Shown here: piece by piece, positions 43,538 through 52,829 of the stretch
Numbering within the stretch: the first letter of the stretch is position 1
Layout: each line of letters begins with the position of its first letter
Source: Salipiger marinus
GTDB lineage: Bacteria; Pseudomonadota; Alphaproteobacteria; Rhodobacterales; Rhodobacteraceae
Direction: 5' to 3'
Assembly: GCF_900100085.1 (NCBI RefSeq)
Contig: NZ_FNEJ01000003.1
Location: 1 to 64,000 of the forward strand
DNA: 64,000 bases
The notes under the pieces: model-generated
The model's input: the letters and a program-made list of their open reading frames with translations, nothing else
What the model was told of the DNA's origin: nothing
Databases searched by the model: none
Made by a program: the position numbers and the translations under genes

Positions 43538-45040
43538 ATGGATGCGGAGCTGCCCTTGTCCCAACGCCAGATGCCCCCCGCCCACCCCTTCGATTACGAC
43601 GCGATCGACGGAGACAGCCTGCATGAAGAATGCGGCGTCTTCGGCGTGAACGGCGTGACCGATGCGGCAAACTTTGTCGCCCTTGGCCTGCACGCGCTGC
43701 AACATCGCGGTCAGGAGGCGGGTGGGATTGTCTCCTATGCGCCCGAGCACGGGTTCAACTCGGCACGTCGCTTCGGCTATGTGCGCGACAACTTCACCAA
43801 GCAGTCGTTGATGGAAACGCTGCCCGGCGTGCTGGCCATCGGCCATGTGCGCTATTCTACCGCCGGATCGAAAGGCGCCGCGATCCGCGACGTCCAGCCG
43901 TTCTTTGGCGAATTTTCCATGGGCGGTGCTGCCATCGCCCATAACGGCAACATCACCAATGCCGATGCGCTGCGCCGCGAACTGATCGAACGCGGCTCTA
44001 TCTTCCAGTCCTCGTCGGACAGCGAATGTATCATCCACCTGATGGCGCGGTCGCTGCAACGCGACATTCCCGCCCGGATGGAGGATGCGCTGCGCCGCGT
44101 CGAAGGCGCGTTTTCCGTGGTCGCCATGACCCGGACCAAGCTGATCGGCGTGCGCGATCCGCTGGGCGTGCGCCCGCTGGTGCTGGGCCGGGTGGGCGAT
44201 GGCTGGGTGCTGTCGTCGGAAACCTGCGCGCTGGACATCATCGGCGCCGAATTCGTGCGCGAGATCGAACCGGGCGAAATGGTGGTCATCACCGGGCAGA
44301 TGGTCGAAAGCCGCCGCCCCTTCCGGCCGCAGCCGTCGAAATTCTGCATCTTCGAACACGTCTATTTCTCGCGCCCCGATTCGATCATCGGCGGGCGGTC
44401 GGTCTATGAGACCCGCCGCCAGATCGGCGTGGAACTGGCGCGCGAAGCCCCGGTCGATGCGGATCTGGTCTGCCCGGTGCCGGATTCCGGCACCCCCGCC
44501 GCCATCGGCTTTGCCCATGAATCGGGCATTCCCTATGGCATGGGCATCATCCGCAACCAGTATATGGGCCGGACCTTCATCGAACCCACCGAGCAGATCC
44601 GCAACATGGGCGTCCGGCTGAAGCTGAACGTCAACCGGGCGCTGATCCGTGGCAAGCGGGTGATTCTGGTCGACGATTCGGTGGTGCGCGGCACCACCTC
44701 GCGCAAGATCAAGGAGATGATCCTTGATGCCGGGGCCGCCGAGGTGCACTTCCGCATCGCCTCGCCGCCGACCGCATGGCCGTGCTTTTACGGGGTGGAC
44801 ACGCCGCAGCGCGAAAAGCTGCTGGCCGCAACCATGTCAGAGGACGAGATGCGCGAGCATCTGGGGGTTGATTCGCTGCGCTTCATCTCGCTGGACGGGC
44901 TTTACCGCGCCGTGGGCGAGGCGAAGGGCCGCGACAATGGCTGCCCGCAATATTGCGATGCCTGTTTCTCTGGCGAATATCCGGTGGAACCGGCGGACAT
45001 GATCGAAAAGGGCTTCAAGCTCAAGACGGCGGCAGAGTGA
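43538..45040 (+). CDS. purF: Amidophosphoribosyltransferase
   Basis: Catalyses the first step of purine synthesis, glutamine-dependent conversion of PRPP to phosphoribosylamine. The nucleophilic cysteine is in HEECGVFGV, so a propeptide of about 31 residues must be removed; the PRPP-binding loop VILVDDSVVRGTTSRKI is intact. Cysteines in KFCIFEHVYFSRPDS, WPCFYG and CPQYCDACFSG match the Fe-S cluster type of B. subtilis PurF. Start ATG 43538 is a best guess (500 residues); M at 43571 would give a shorter propeptide. Coupled by GTGA to the next gene. Confidence 0.94.
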   Translation: MDAELPLSQRQMPPAHPFDYDAIDGDSLHEECGVFGVNGVTDAANFVALGLHALQHRGQEAGGIVSYAPEHGFNSARRFGYVRDNFTKQSLMETLPGVLAIGHVRYSTAGSKGAAIRDVQPFFGEFSMGGAAIAHNGNITNADALRRELIERGSIFQSSSDSECIIHLMARSLQRDIPARMEDALRRVEGAFSVVAMTRTKLIGVRDPLGVRPLVLGRVGDGWVLSSETCALDIIGAEFVREIEPGEMVVITGQMVESRRPFRPQPSKFCIFEHVYFSRPDSIIGGRSVYETRRQIGVELAREAPVDADLVCPVPDSGTPAAIGFAHESGIPYGMGIIRNQYMGRTFIEPTEQIRNMGVRLKLNVNRALIRGKRVILVDDSVVRGTTSRKIKEMILDAGAAEVHFRIASPPTAWPCFYGVDTPQREKLLAATMSEDEMREHLGVDSLRFISLDGLYRAVGEAKGRDNGCPQYCDACFSGEYPVEPADMIEKGFKLKTAAE

Positions 45041-45597
45041 CCCTGCTGGCGCTGGATGCGCGCTGGCGGCGCTTCAACGATCCCGACCGCGCCTGCCCCT
45101 GCTGCGGGCGCCGGTTTTCCGGCGTGTTCGATCTGGGTTTTGACGCTCCCGAGGACTGGCCTTATGGGCCAGCCCCCGAGGGCGGCGAAAAGCTGGCGGG
45201 CGAAGACCGGCTGACCGCCGATCTGTGCCGGATGGACGGGCGCTATTTCCTGCGCGGGCTCTTGGGGTTTGACATCCGGGGCAGCGAAGAACGGCTCTAT
45301 CTTGGCGTCTGGGCCGAAGTGCCCGAACAGGTGTTCCGCGCGTGGCTTGCCACCTATGACGATCCCGCCGCCAGCTTTGAGGGCGGCGAGGGCCTGCTGG
45401 CCAATACCCTGCCGCTCTTGGATGAGGAGCGCGCCAGCGTGCTGACGCTGGCGCTGGTCGCCCCCGACCAGCCGCCGCGCTTCACCGCCAGTGACGGCCC
45501 GCTGGCCGAGGCGCAGGGCGAGGGGCTGTCCTTCGACGGGCTGCTCGATCTTTACGCCGCCTTCGGAGATGACATAAGGCCGCATCTGACCGCCTGA
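45037..45597 (+). CDS. DUF2199-family protein
   Basis: A 186-residue protein starting with GTG that overlaps the purF stop (GTGA). The N-terminus has a CPCCGRRFSG zinc-ribbon-like motif, then the DUF2199 core (WPYGPAPEGGEKLAGEDRLTADLCRMDGRYFLRGLLGFDIRGSEERLYLGVWAEVPE). Function unknown; coupling to purF suggests no more than co-expression. An ATG-based longer start would lie inside purF. Confidence 0.85.
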   Translation: MTLLALDARWRRFNDPDRACPCCGRRFSGVFDLGFDAPEDWPYGPAPEGGEKLAGEDRLTADLCRMDGRYFLRGLLGFDIRGSEERLYLGVWAEVPEQVFRAWLATYDDPAASFEGGEGLLANTLPLLDEERASVLTLALVAPDQPPRFTASDGPLAEAQGEGLSFDGLLDLYAAFGDDIRPHLTA

Positions 45598-45735
45598 GCG
45601 GTCCACCGCCCGGCCCTGCGCGGCCCGCCGCTGCCCCATCTCCGGCACACGCGGGCGTGACCCGCCGCACCCTTTCGCCCTGCCCTGTACCCGCGCTATC
45701 CCAGCCGTCCACACCCAACGGACAGGGATCAGATC

Positions 45736-45993
45736 ATGGCACAGACCGGCACCCCGCCGCAGATCGCGGCCACCGCCACCACGCAGGCGCCTCTGCCCCG
45801 CAGCCGACCGCTGCTGCTGGGCGTGTTTGGCCGCGACCAGCACCGCGCCGCCCTCGTGCTGAAAAAGAATGGCCGCACCGAAGCCGTGGGCATCGGCGAC
45901 ATGGTCGATGGCGCGCAGGTGGTGGCGATCGATCAGAACCGCATCGCGCTGGCCCGCCGGGGTGCGGCGCAATGGATCACCCTGCCGAATTGA
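45736..45993 (+). CDS. Small conserved hypothetical protein, 85 aa
   Basis: An 85-residue soluble protein, Ala/Pro/Thr-rich to about 25 then GVFGRDQHRAALVLKKNGRTEAVGIGDMVDGAQVVAIDQNRIALARRG. This resembles the small beta domain of type II/IV secretion assembly proteins (GspC/PilP), but the match is weak. Ribosome-binding site is poor (AGGGATCAGATC). No neighbour gives a clear role. Confidence 0.6.
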   Translation: MAQTGTPPQIAATATTQAPLPRSRPLLLGVFGRDQHRAALVLKKNGRTEAVGIGDMVDGAQVVAIDQNRIALARRGAAQWITLPN

Positions 45994-46024
45994 CATTCCG
46001 CGCGCGGCAGGCGACAGGGCGCGC

Positions 46025-46672
46025 ATGAGTGAAAAGATCGCCCTTGTCACCGGAGCCTCCCGCGGTCTCGGCTTTGCCCTGGCCGAGGCGCTGGCGCCCG
46101 CGCATCATGTCGTTGCCGTCGGCCGCACCATCGGTGGGCTGGAGGATCTGGACGACCGCATCAAGGCCCGGGGCGGCAGCGCCACGCTGGCCCCCATGGA
46201 CATCACCAAGCCCGAAGCCATGGCGCAGCTCTGCCGGTCGATCCATGACCGCTGGGGCGGCATCGCGGTCTGGGCCCATACGGCGGTCCATGCCGCCCCC
46301 CTGACGCTGGCCAGCCATATGGACGGCAAGGACTGGGACAAGTCGGTGGCGACCAATCTGGGCGCCATGGGCGTGCTTATCCCCTATGTCGCGCCCCTGC
46401 TGGGTGCCGAGGGGCTGGCGCTGTTCTTCGAGGACGATCAGGCGGGGCGCAAGTTCTACGGCCATTACGGCACCACCAAGGGCGCGCAGATCGCGCTGGC
46501 CCGCAGCTGGGCCGCCGAGTCGGAAAAGACCGGACCGCGCGTGCGCATCCTGTCCCCCGCGCCGATGAACACCACCACCCGGATGCGCTTTCACCCCGGC
46601 GAGGACAAGGACGCGCTGGCGAGCCCCTATGCCGAGGCGGCGCGGCTTCTGGCCGAGGTCGGGCTGGCCTAG
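46025..46672 (+). CDS. SDR-family oxidoreductase
   Basis: A 215-residue short-chain dehydrogenase/reductase: N-terminal Rossmann motif VTGASRGLG, and the catalytic Y-x-x-x-K in HYGTTKGAQIALARSW. The usual NNAG motif reads WAHTAVHA, so it is a divergent member. Substrate unknown. It starts 31 bp after the previous stop and is likely transcribed with surE only if read-through occurs (139-bp gap). Confidence 0.82.
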   Translation: MSEKIALVTGASRGLGFALAEALAPAHHVVAVGRTIGGLEDLDDRIKARGGSATLAPMDITKPEAMAQLCRSIHDRWGGIAVWAHTAVHAAPLTLASHMDGKDWDKSVATNLGAMGVLIPYVAPLLGAEGLALFFEDDQAGRKFYGHYGTTKGAQIALARSWAAESEKTGPRVRILSPAPMNTTTRMRFHPGEDKDALASPYAEAARLLAEVGLA

Positions 46673-46810
46673 GCCCGCCCCACCGCCCGCCACAGCGGCG
46701 CTTTCCCCACAGCCCTGATTTTCCGGCCCCTGCCGCCGCTGCGGCAGGGTGCTGCGACTTGCCCCGCGCGCGCGCATTCCCTATGGAGTTGACAGCACGA
46801 GGGACAGATC

Positions 46811-47596
46811 ATGCGCATTCTCATCACCAATGACGACGGCATCAACGCTCCGGGGCTGGAGGTGCTGCACGCCATCGCCACCGAGATCGCGGGCCCCCAA
46901 GGCGAAGTCTGGACCGTGGCGCCCGCTTTCGAGCAGTCCGGGGTCGGCCATTGCATCAGCTACACCCATCCGATGATGGTGGCCGAGCTTGGCCCGCGCC
47001 GCTGGGCCGCCGAGGGCAGCCCCGCCGACTGCGTCATCGCGGCGCTGCATGACGTGATGACCGACACGCCGCCGGATCTGATCCTGTCCGGGGTCAACCG
47101 GGGCAACAACTCCGCCGAAAACGCGCTTTATTCCGGCACGCTGGGCGGCGCCATGGAAGGCGCGCTGCAGGGCCTACCCGCCATCGCGCTGTCGCAATAT
47201 CTGGGGCCGCGCACCCGCGATCTGGAGAACCCCTTCGAGGGGGCCGCAACCTATGGCGTCGAGGTGATCCGCCGCATCCTTGCCACCGGGCTGGAGCCCG
47301 ACGCGCCCTACCGGCTGTTCTGGAGCGTGAATTTCCCGCCCCTGCCCGCCGCAGAGGTCAAGGGCACCCGCGTCGTGCCGCAGGGCTACCGCATCGACAC
47401 CAGCTATGGCTGCGAGCCGCATCTGTCGCCCTCGGGGCGCCGCTTCCTGTGGATCCGGGGCGGCGACCAGCGCGCCCGCGCCACGCCGGGATCGGATGCG
47501 GAGGTGAATCTTGACGGTTATATCTCGGTCACGCCCATGCGCGCGGATCTGACCGCACATGACGCGCTGGACCGCCTGAAAGACGCCTTTGCATGA
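46811..47596 (+). CDS. surE: 5'/3'-nucleotidase SurE
   Basis: SurE dephosphorylates nucleoside monophosphates and short polyphosphates, and is needed for stationary-phase survival in some bacteria. The 261-residue product has the metal-binding NDDG ([15 protein letters not shown]), [12 protein letters not shown] and the conserved [10 protein letters not shown] loop. Ribosome-binding site GAGGGACAG. It overlaps pcm by 4 nt (ATGA), as in E. coli. Confidence 0.95.
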   Translation: MRILITNDDGINAPGLEVLHAIATEIAGPQGEVWTVAPAFEQSGVGHCISYTHPMMVAELGPRRWAAEGSPADCVIAALHDVMTDTPPDLILSGVNRGNNSAENALYSGTLGGAMEGALQGLPAIALSQYLGPRTRDLENPFEGAATYGVEVIRRILATGLEPDAPYRLFWSVNFPPLPAAEVKGTRVVPQGYRIDTSYGCEPHLSPSGRRFLWIRGGDQRARATPGSDAEVNLDGYISVTPMRADLTAHDALDRLKDAFA

Positions 47597-48237
47597 GCTT
47601 TGACGCCGAAGCCAAGATGCAGTTCCTGTTCGCCCTGCGGTCGCGCGGGGTGACGGACAGCGCCGTGCTTCGCGCCATGGAACGGATCGACCGCGGGCAT
47701 TTCGTCAAGGGCTACTTCACCGACCGCGCCTATGAGGACATGCCGCTGCCCATCGCCTGCGGCCAGACCATCTCGCAGCCTTCGGTGGTGGGGATCATGA
47801 CGCAGGCGCTGCAGGTGTCGAGCCGCGACAAGGTGCTGGAGGTGGGCACGGGCTCTGGCTATCAGGCCGCGATCCTCAGCCAGCTGGCGCGGCGCATCTA
47901 TACCGTGGACCGCCACCGCCGTCTGGTCACCGAGGCGAAGCTGGTCTTTGACCAGCTTGATCTGGCCAACATCACCGCCTTCACCGCCGATGGCAGCTTC
48001 GGTCTGCCCGATCAGGCACCGTTTGACCGCATTCTGGTCACCGCCGCCGCCGAGGATCCGCCCGGCCCGCTCTTGGCCCAGTTGCGGATTGGCGGTATCA
48101 TGGTGCTGCCGGTGGGGCAGTCTGATACCGTGCAGCATCTGATCCGTGTCACCCGCACGGAAGACGGATTCGAGTATGACGAACTGCGCCCCGTGCGTTT
48201 CGTGCCGCTGGTCGAGGGGCTGGCCAAGGACAGCTGA
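47593..48237 (+). CDS. pcm: Protein-L-isoaspartate O-methyltransferase
   Basis: Repairs isoaspartyl damage in proteins using SAM. The 214-residue product has the SAM motif [19 protein letters not shown] and the Pcm signature [15 protein letters not shown] near the N-terminus. Coupled to surE and followed by an NlpD-like gene, the classic surE-pcm-nlpD order. No rpoS follows, as expected in alphaproteobacteria, which lack it. Confidence 0.95.
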   Translation: MSFDAEAKMQFLFALRSRGVTDSAVLRAMERIDRGHFVKGYFTDRAYEDMPLPIACGQTISQPSVVGIMTQALQVSSRDKVLEVGTGSGYQAAILSQLARRIYTVDRHRRLVTEAKLVFDQLDLANITAFTADGSFGLPDQAPFDRILVTAAAEDPPGPLLAQLRIGGIMVLPVGQSDTVQHLIRVTRTEDGFEYDELRPVRFVPLVEGLAKDS

Positions 48238-48303
48238 CCCAACCTGCGGCCCATTTGCCGTGACGTCCCGGCACAAGGGGCGCATTTGAGGATCGAGAGA
48301 CAG

Positions 48304-49542
48304 ATGCACAATCGCCGCTTCACCGCGTCCCGCCTTGCCCTGCCGCTGGGGGTTCTTGCCGCGCTCGCCGCCTGCGACTCGCTGGATTACGACATGCGGG
48401 GCCGCATGGGTGGCTCGGTCGACACCAGCGCCGCCGCGCTGCAGGCCGCCGCCAACCGCCCCGCCCCGGACAATCGCGGCATCATCTCCTATCCGAACTA
48501 TCAGGTGGCCGTGGCCCGGCGCGACGACACGGTGGCGACGCTGGCGGGGCGCATCGGCCTGCCCGCCGGAGAACTGGCGCGCTACAACGGCATGCAGCCG
48601 GACGATCCGCTGCGCGAGGGCGTCATCATCGCCCTGCCGGGCCGGGTGTCCGAACCCTCGCCCGCCACCGGCGCCGCGACCACCGGCCCGATCCAGCCGC
48701 CCGCGCAGGTCGACATCGCCACACTCGCCGGGGGCGCCATCGACCGTGCCCCCGCCGTGCAGTCGCAGGTCATCACCCCCGCAGGCACCCCGCCCGCCAG
48801 CACCGCCGCCCAGCCCCAGACCGGGGTGGAGCCGATCCGCCACAAGGTGACGCGCGGCGAGACCGCCTTCACCATCGCGCGGCTTTACAACGTGACCCCG
48901 CGCGCGCTGGCCGACTGGAACGCGCTTGATGCCAATTACACGCTGCGCGAGGGCCAGTATCTGCTGATCCCGGTGGCGGAGCCGCGCAGCAGCAGCGCCA
49001 GCAGCAACGCGGCGCTGGCCACCACCGCGCCCGGCACCGGATCGCCCACGCCGCAGCCGCCCTCGGCCAGCCAGCCGCTGCCGCAGAACGAACCCGCCCC
49101 GGCGGCGCAGACGGCCTCCGCCTCCACCACGCCCGCAGCACCGGCCAAGCCCGTGGCCGAGATCGGCCAGAGCACGTCAAAGCCCGCCAGCGCCGCCGCC
49201 ATGGCCATGCCGGTGCAGGGCAGCATCGTGCGCGAATATGCCAAGGGCAAGAACGAGGGCATCGACATCGCGGCCCCCGGCGGCACCCCGGTGCAGGCCG
49301 CTGCCGCAGGCACGGTGGCCGCCATCACCCGCAACACGGACAACGTGCAGATCGTGGTTATCCGCCACCCGGACGAACTGCTGTCGATCTACACGCATCT
49401 GGACGGGCTGCAGGTCGCCAAGGGTGATGCGGTGACGCGCGGCCAGTCCATCGGCTCGGTCCGCGCGGGGGATCCGGCCTTCCTGCATTTCGAGGTGCGC
49501 AAGGGCTTCGACAGCGTCGATCCCATGACCTACCTGCGCTGA
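48304..49542 (+). CDS. NlpD-like lipoprotein, degenerate M23/LytM peptidase
   Basis: A 412-residue outer-membrane lipoprotein: the signal peptide ends with the lipobox LAALAAC (Cys at about 23). Two LysM peptidoglycan-binding motifs follow (VARRDDTVATLAGRIGLPAG and VTRGETAFTIARLYNVTP), a long Pro/Ala/Thr linker, and a C-terminal M23/LytM domain (about 300-412). In that domain the first metal His of HxGIDI is replaced (NEGIDIAAP) and the PHLH motif reads FLH, so it is probably catalytically dead and activates a cell-wall amidase, as NlpD and EnvC do. Start ATG 48304; TTG at 48286 is possible. Confidence 0.9.
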   Translation: MHNRRFTASRLALPLGVLAALAACDSLDYDMRGRMGGSVDTSAAALQAAANRPAPDNRGIISYPNYQVAVARRDDTVATLAGRIGLPAGELARYNGMQPDDPLREGVIIALPGRVSEPSPATGAATTGPIQPPAQVDIATLAGGAIDRAPAVQSQVITPAGTPPASTAAQPQTGVEPIRHKVTRGETAFTIARLYNVTPRALADWNALDANYTLREGQYLLIPVAEPRSSSASSNAALATTAPGTGSPTPQPPSASQPLPQNEPAPAAQTASASTTPAAPAKPVAEIGQSTSKPASAAAMAMPVQGSIVREYAKGKNEGIDIAAPGGTPVQAAAAGTVAAITRNTDNVQIVVIRHPDELLSIYTHLDGLQVAKGDAVTRGQSIGSVRAGDPAFLHFEVRKGFDSVDPMTYLR

Positions 49543-49567
49543 CAGCACTTTCCGGCGCCGGGCTTCG

Positions 49568-50092
49568 TTACCACAGCTCGGCCCGGTCCAGCGCCGCCAC
49601 GCAGCGTGACTGCCCGCGCAGCGCCGGCATGGCCCCCGCGTCCAGCGACCGCCCCAGCCAGCCCTGCGGCATGCTCAGCGGCAGGGGCGCGCGCGCCTGT
49701 GTTTCGGTGATGCGGGCAAAGCCCGCCCGCCCGTAAAAGGCCGGATCGCCATAGGTCAGCGCCACATCCCAGCCTTCGGCGCGCAGCGCGGCCAGCGCGT
49801 GGCGCAGCAGGGCCAGCCCCACGCCCTGCCCCTGCCTAGCCACCGCCATCGGCGACAGCAGCAGCACGCGGTGCGGATCCTCGGGGAAATCCAGCCGGGT
49901 GAAAATGACGCCGCCAAGGGTTTCGCCCGCCTCCGTGGCGCAGAACACCCGGATGTCGGCGGCGGGCGTGGTGGCCAGCAGGTCGCGGACCAGCCCGCCG
50001 ACCACGGCGCCCTCCGCCGCCCCTTCGGAGGCGGAGAACACCGCCGTCACCAGTGCCGCAAGATCGGGCCGGGCGCCTTGGGCAACCTGCAT
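49568..50092 (-). CDS. GNAT-family N-acetyltransferase
   Basis: A 174-residue acetyltransferase with the acetyl-CoA binding segment MAVARQGQGVGLALLRHAL (Q/R-x-x-G-x-G/A) and a preceding beta-strand LLLSPMAV, and G-D-P-A-F-Y-G-R-A-G-F, typical of YhbS-type GNATs. Ribosome-binding site GGAGGGGA. It follows the DUF815/tat cluster on the same strand, 23 bp after it. Substrate unknown; YhbS-type members acetylate small amines or protein N-termini. Confidence 0.88.
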   Translation of the reverse strand: MQVAQGARPDLAALVTAVFSASEGAAEGAVVGGLVRDLLATTPAADIRVFCATEAGETLGGVIFTRLDFPEDPHRVLLLSPMAVARQGQGVGLALLRHALAALRAEGWDVALTYGDPAFYGRAGFARITETQARAPLPLSMPQGWLGRSLDAGAMPALRGQSRCVAALDRAELW

Positions 50093-50115
50093 CTGCCGCT
50101 CCCCTCCGGTCTGCG

Positions 50116-50958
50116 TCAGCTCAGCGCCACGCCTTCGCGCCCCGCCAGATCCACGAAGAACTGCCATGCCACCCGGCCAGACCGCGCGCCGCGCGTGGCC
50201 TGCCATTCGATGGCTTCGGCGCGCAGCCGGTCCTCGGGGACAGTCACGCCATGTGCCGCGCAATAGCCCCGGATCATGTCCAGATAGTCGTCCTGCGAAC
50301 AGGGGTGGAAGCCCAGCCACAGCCCGAACCGGTCCGACAGCGACACCTTTTCCTCCACCGCCTCGGAGGGGCTGATGGAGGTGGAGCGTTCGTTTTCGAT
50401 CATGTCGCGCGGCATCAGGTGGCGCCGGTTGGAGGTGGCGTAGAGCAGCACGTTGTCGGGCCGCCCCTCGATGCCGCCATCCAGCACCGCCTTCAGGCTT
50501 TTGTAATGCTGGTCGTCGTGGCTGAACGACAGGTCGTCGCAGAACAGCAGGAAGCGCTGGTCGCTGGCGCGCAGCAGATTGAGCAGACGCGCGACCGAGG
50601 GCAGATCCTCGCGCTGCAACTCCACCAGCTTCAGATCTTCGCCCCTTGCGCGAACTTCGGCATGCACCGCCTTGACGATGCTGGATTTTCCCATGCCGCG
50701 CGCACCCCAGAGCAGGGCATTGTTGGCAGGCAGGCCACGCGCGAACTGCAGCGTGTTCTGCAGCAGCGTGTCCCGCGTGCGGTCCACCCCCACCAGAAGG
50801 CGCAGCGCCACGCGGCTGATCTGATGCACCGGCTCCAGCCGGTCGGGATTGGTGTGCCAGACAAACGCCTCGGCCGCCCCAAATTCTGGGGCGGCCTGCG
50901 GCGCGGGGGCCATGCGTTCCAGCGCGGCGGCGATGCGTTTCAGCGTCGATTTGGTCAC
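50116..50958 (-). CDS. DUF815 family ATP-binding protein
   Basis: A 280-residue AAA-type ATPase of DUF815: Walker A GARGMGKSS, Walker B LLFCDDLSF and the sensor motif LYATSNRRHL followed by EKVSLSDRFGLWLGFHP. It is co-translated with tatC (ATGA overlap at 50955-50958). DUF815 proteins commonly accompany tat genes in alphaproteobacteria, but no function is established. Confidence 0.9.
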   Translation of the reverse strand: MTKSTLKRIAAALERMAPAPQAAPEFGAAEAFVWHTNPDRLEPVHQISRVALRLLVGVDRTRDTLLQNTLQFARGLPANNALLWGARGMGKSSIVKAVHAEVRARGEDLKLVELQREDLPSVARLLNLLRASDQRFLLFCDDLSFSHDDQHYKSLKAVLDGGIEGRPDNVLLYATSNRRHLMPRDMIENERSTSISPSEAVEEKVSLSDRFGLWLGFHPCSQDDYLDMIRGYCAAHGVTVPEDRLRAEAIEWQATRGARSGRVAWQFFVDLAGREGVALS

Positions 50959-51911
50959 GTGCGGTCGTCCTTCGCGTCCTCGTCGAACTGCTTCATCAGA
51001 GGATCGTTTTCGGTATCAGGCTCTTCTTCGAACCACAGGCCTTGGGCCTTCAGCTCTTTCTCGCGCTTCTTTTCCACCATGCGGACAAGGAAGATCGAGA
51101 TTTCGTAAAGACCGTAGACCACCACGAACAGGATCAGCTGCGTGGTGACATCGGGCGGCGTGACCACGGCGGCCAGCACCAGAATGGCCACCACGGCATA
51201 TTTCCGCACCGAGGCCAGACCTTCGGAAGACACCAGCCCCGCCTTGCCCATCAGGGTCAGCAGCACCGGCAGCTGGAAACAGAGCCCGAAGGCGATGATG
51301 AATTTCAGCGTGATGTCGAGCGACTCGTTCACCTTGCCGAAGAAGGTGATCCGCATGCCCTCGGTGGTTTCCGGCACCACGGCGGTGTCGATCGGCACAC
51401 CGGCGGGCAGCGTGTCGGCGGCACGGGCCAGAAGTTCGGCGAAGATCGACGAGACATCGGCAAAGCCAAGGAAGAACGCCATGGCAAGCGGGGTCACGAC
51501 AAAATGCGCAAAGCTCGCCCCCAGCAGGAACATCGCCGGCGAGGCGATGAGGAAGGGCAGGAAGGCGCCCTTTTCCGACCGGTAAAGCCCCGGCGCCACG
51601 AAGCGCCACAGCTGGTAAGAGATCACCGGGAAGGCCAGCGCAAAGCCGAACACCATGGAAATCCGGAACAGCGTGAACAGGTATTCCTGCGGCGAGGTGT
51701 ATTGCATCGTGGGCGACGGATCACCCAGCGAGCGCAGCGTCGCCTCGATCGGTTCCAGCAGGAATTGCAGGATGGGTTCGGCCACGGTGAAGGCCAGCAC
51801 CATGCCGATGATGAAGGCCACCACCGCGCGGATCAGCCGCGTGCGCAGTTCCGCCAGATGCTCGATCAGCGGGGCGGAACTGTCCTCGATCTCGTCATGC
51901 GCCTCGCTCAT
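50955..51911 (-). CDS. tatC: Sec-independent protein translocase subunit TatC
   Basis: The multispanning receptor of the twin-arginine export pathway, 318 residues, six transmembrane helices, with the signature ELRTRLIRA and [29 protein letters not shown]. It has an extra N-terminal segment and a charged C-terminal tail beyond typical TatC (about 250). It overlaps tatB by 4 nt. The Tat system would export the TRAP binding protein at 24252, which has a twin-arginine signal. Confidence 0.95.
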   Translation of the reverse strand: MSEAHDEIEDSSAPLIEHLAELRTRLIRAVVAFIIGMVLAFTVAEPILQFLLEPIEATLRSLGDPSPTMQYTSPQEYLFTLFRISMVFGFALAFPVISYQLWRFVAPGLYRSEKGAFLPFLIASPAMFLLGASFAHFVVTPLAMAFFLGFADVSSIFAELLARAADTLPAGVPIDTAVVPETTEGMRITFFGKVNESLDITLKFIIAFGLCFQLPVLLTLMGKAGLVSSEGLASVRKYAVVAILVLAAVVTPPDVTTQLILFVVVYGLYEISIFLVRMVEKKREKELKAQGLWFEEEPDTENDPLMKQFDEDAKDDRT

Positions 51912-52390
51912 GCCTCACCGTCTTTCTTCAGCGCCGCTTCCATTTCCTCGGCCTTGCGCGCGGACTCCTCGGCGCGCTTGGCGGCGGCCTCGGCTTCGCG
52001 TTTCTGGCGTTCGGCGGCGGCGCGGGCGGCACCCGCCTCGATCTTTTTCTTCTGCGCGGCGCGTTCGGGATCAAGCGCGCCGGGATCCTCTTTCAGCCCC
52101 TCGCCCTTTTTCGGCGGCGTGGGATCGGTCATCGACCGGGCGGCATCGCGCACCCCGTCCATCGCGGATCCCAGCGGGTTCGTGGCGGATTTGAAGGTCT
52201 TCGCCACGTCGCGCATGCCGGATTCATCCGCAGCATCGTTCATGGCGCGGCTGAATTCCCGCGCCATGCCGCGTGCCTTGCCCATGAAGCGCCCGACATT
52301 GCGGAACAGCACCGGCAAATCCTTTGGTCCCACAACGATCAGCGCGACGATGCCGATGACCAGCAGTTCCGACCAGCCCAGATCGAACAT
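51908..52390 (-). CDS. tatB: Sec-independent protein translocase subunit TatB
   Basis: A 160-residue single-span protein: [26 protein letters not shown] is the TatB N-terminal helix with the FDLGWSEL hallmark. The amphipathic helix and a long Lys/Glu/Ala-rich tail follow. Coupled to tatC by ATGA and 6 nt from tatA. Confidence 0.94.
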   Translation of the reverse strand: MFDLGWSELLVIGIVALIVVGPKDLPVLFRNVGRFMGKARGMAREFSRAMNDAADESGMRDVAKTFKSATNPLGSAMDGVRDAARSMTDPTPPKKGEGLKEDPGALDPERAAQKKKIEAGAARAAAERQKREAEAAAKRAEESARKAEEMEAALKKDGEA

Positions 52391-52396
52391 GTGCGA

Positions 52397-52612
52397 TCAG
52401 ACCTTGGTCTTCTCGTCCTCGGGGGTCACATCCCGGGCCTTGTCTGCCTTCTCGTCCTCGATGTCCTTGGACCCGTCGCTGACGCCCTTCTTGAAGGCGG
52501 TGATGCCCTTGCCGACCTCGCCCATGAGGTTGGAGATCTTGCCGCGGCCGAACAGCACCAGCACGACGATGGCGATCAGCAGAATGCCCGGAAGCCCGAT
52601 ATTGTTGAGCAT
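52397..52612 (-). CDS. tatA: Sec-independent protein translocase subunit TatA
   Basis: A 71-residue TatA, which forms the export pore: an N-terminal span ([22 protein letters not shown]) with the conserved FGRGK, an amphipathic helix ([18 protein letters not shown]) and a charged tail. First gene of the tatA-tatB-tatC-DUF815-GNAT unit, divergent from a WYL regulator 217 bp away. Confidence 0.94.
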   Translation of the reverse strand: MLNNIGLPGILLIAIVVLVLFGRGKISNLMGEVGKGITAFKKGVSDGSKDIEDEKADKARDVTPEDEKTKV

Positions 52613-52755
52613 GTTGTCTCTCCCGTTGGGGCGGCGGCAGAAGCGGCGCGCGCCCGAGTTTTATTCCCTGTCCGGGTTCTAGAGGCTTTTCCGACCGCTT
52701 GAAAAGCGCCAAGGCCCCGGAACGGCGCTTGTGGCTCTGGAAATCGTCACAGTTT

Positions 52756-52790
52756 CTGACAGTATCCTGTCAGGTGACAGAATGATGTCA
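52756..52790. promoter_or_regulatory. Tandem palindromic operator upstream of the WYL regulator
   Basis: CTGACAG-TATC-CTGTCAG (52756-52773, perfect 7-bp arms) is followed by TGACAG-N4-TGTCA-like sequence (52775-52790), and CAGTTTCTGACAG precedes. Repeated TGACAG/CTGTCA half-sites 40-75 bp before the regulator gene suggest that the regulator controls its own expression and perhaps the divergent tatA promoter. Confidence 0.55.
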
Positions 52791-52829
52791 GCAAATCCCG
52801 GCCCGCCCCATGGCAGAAAGGCGAATCGC

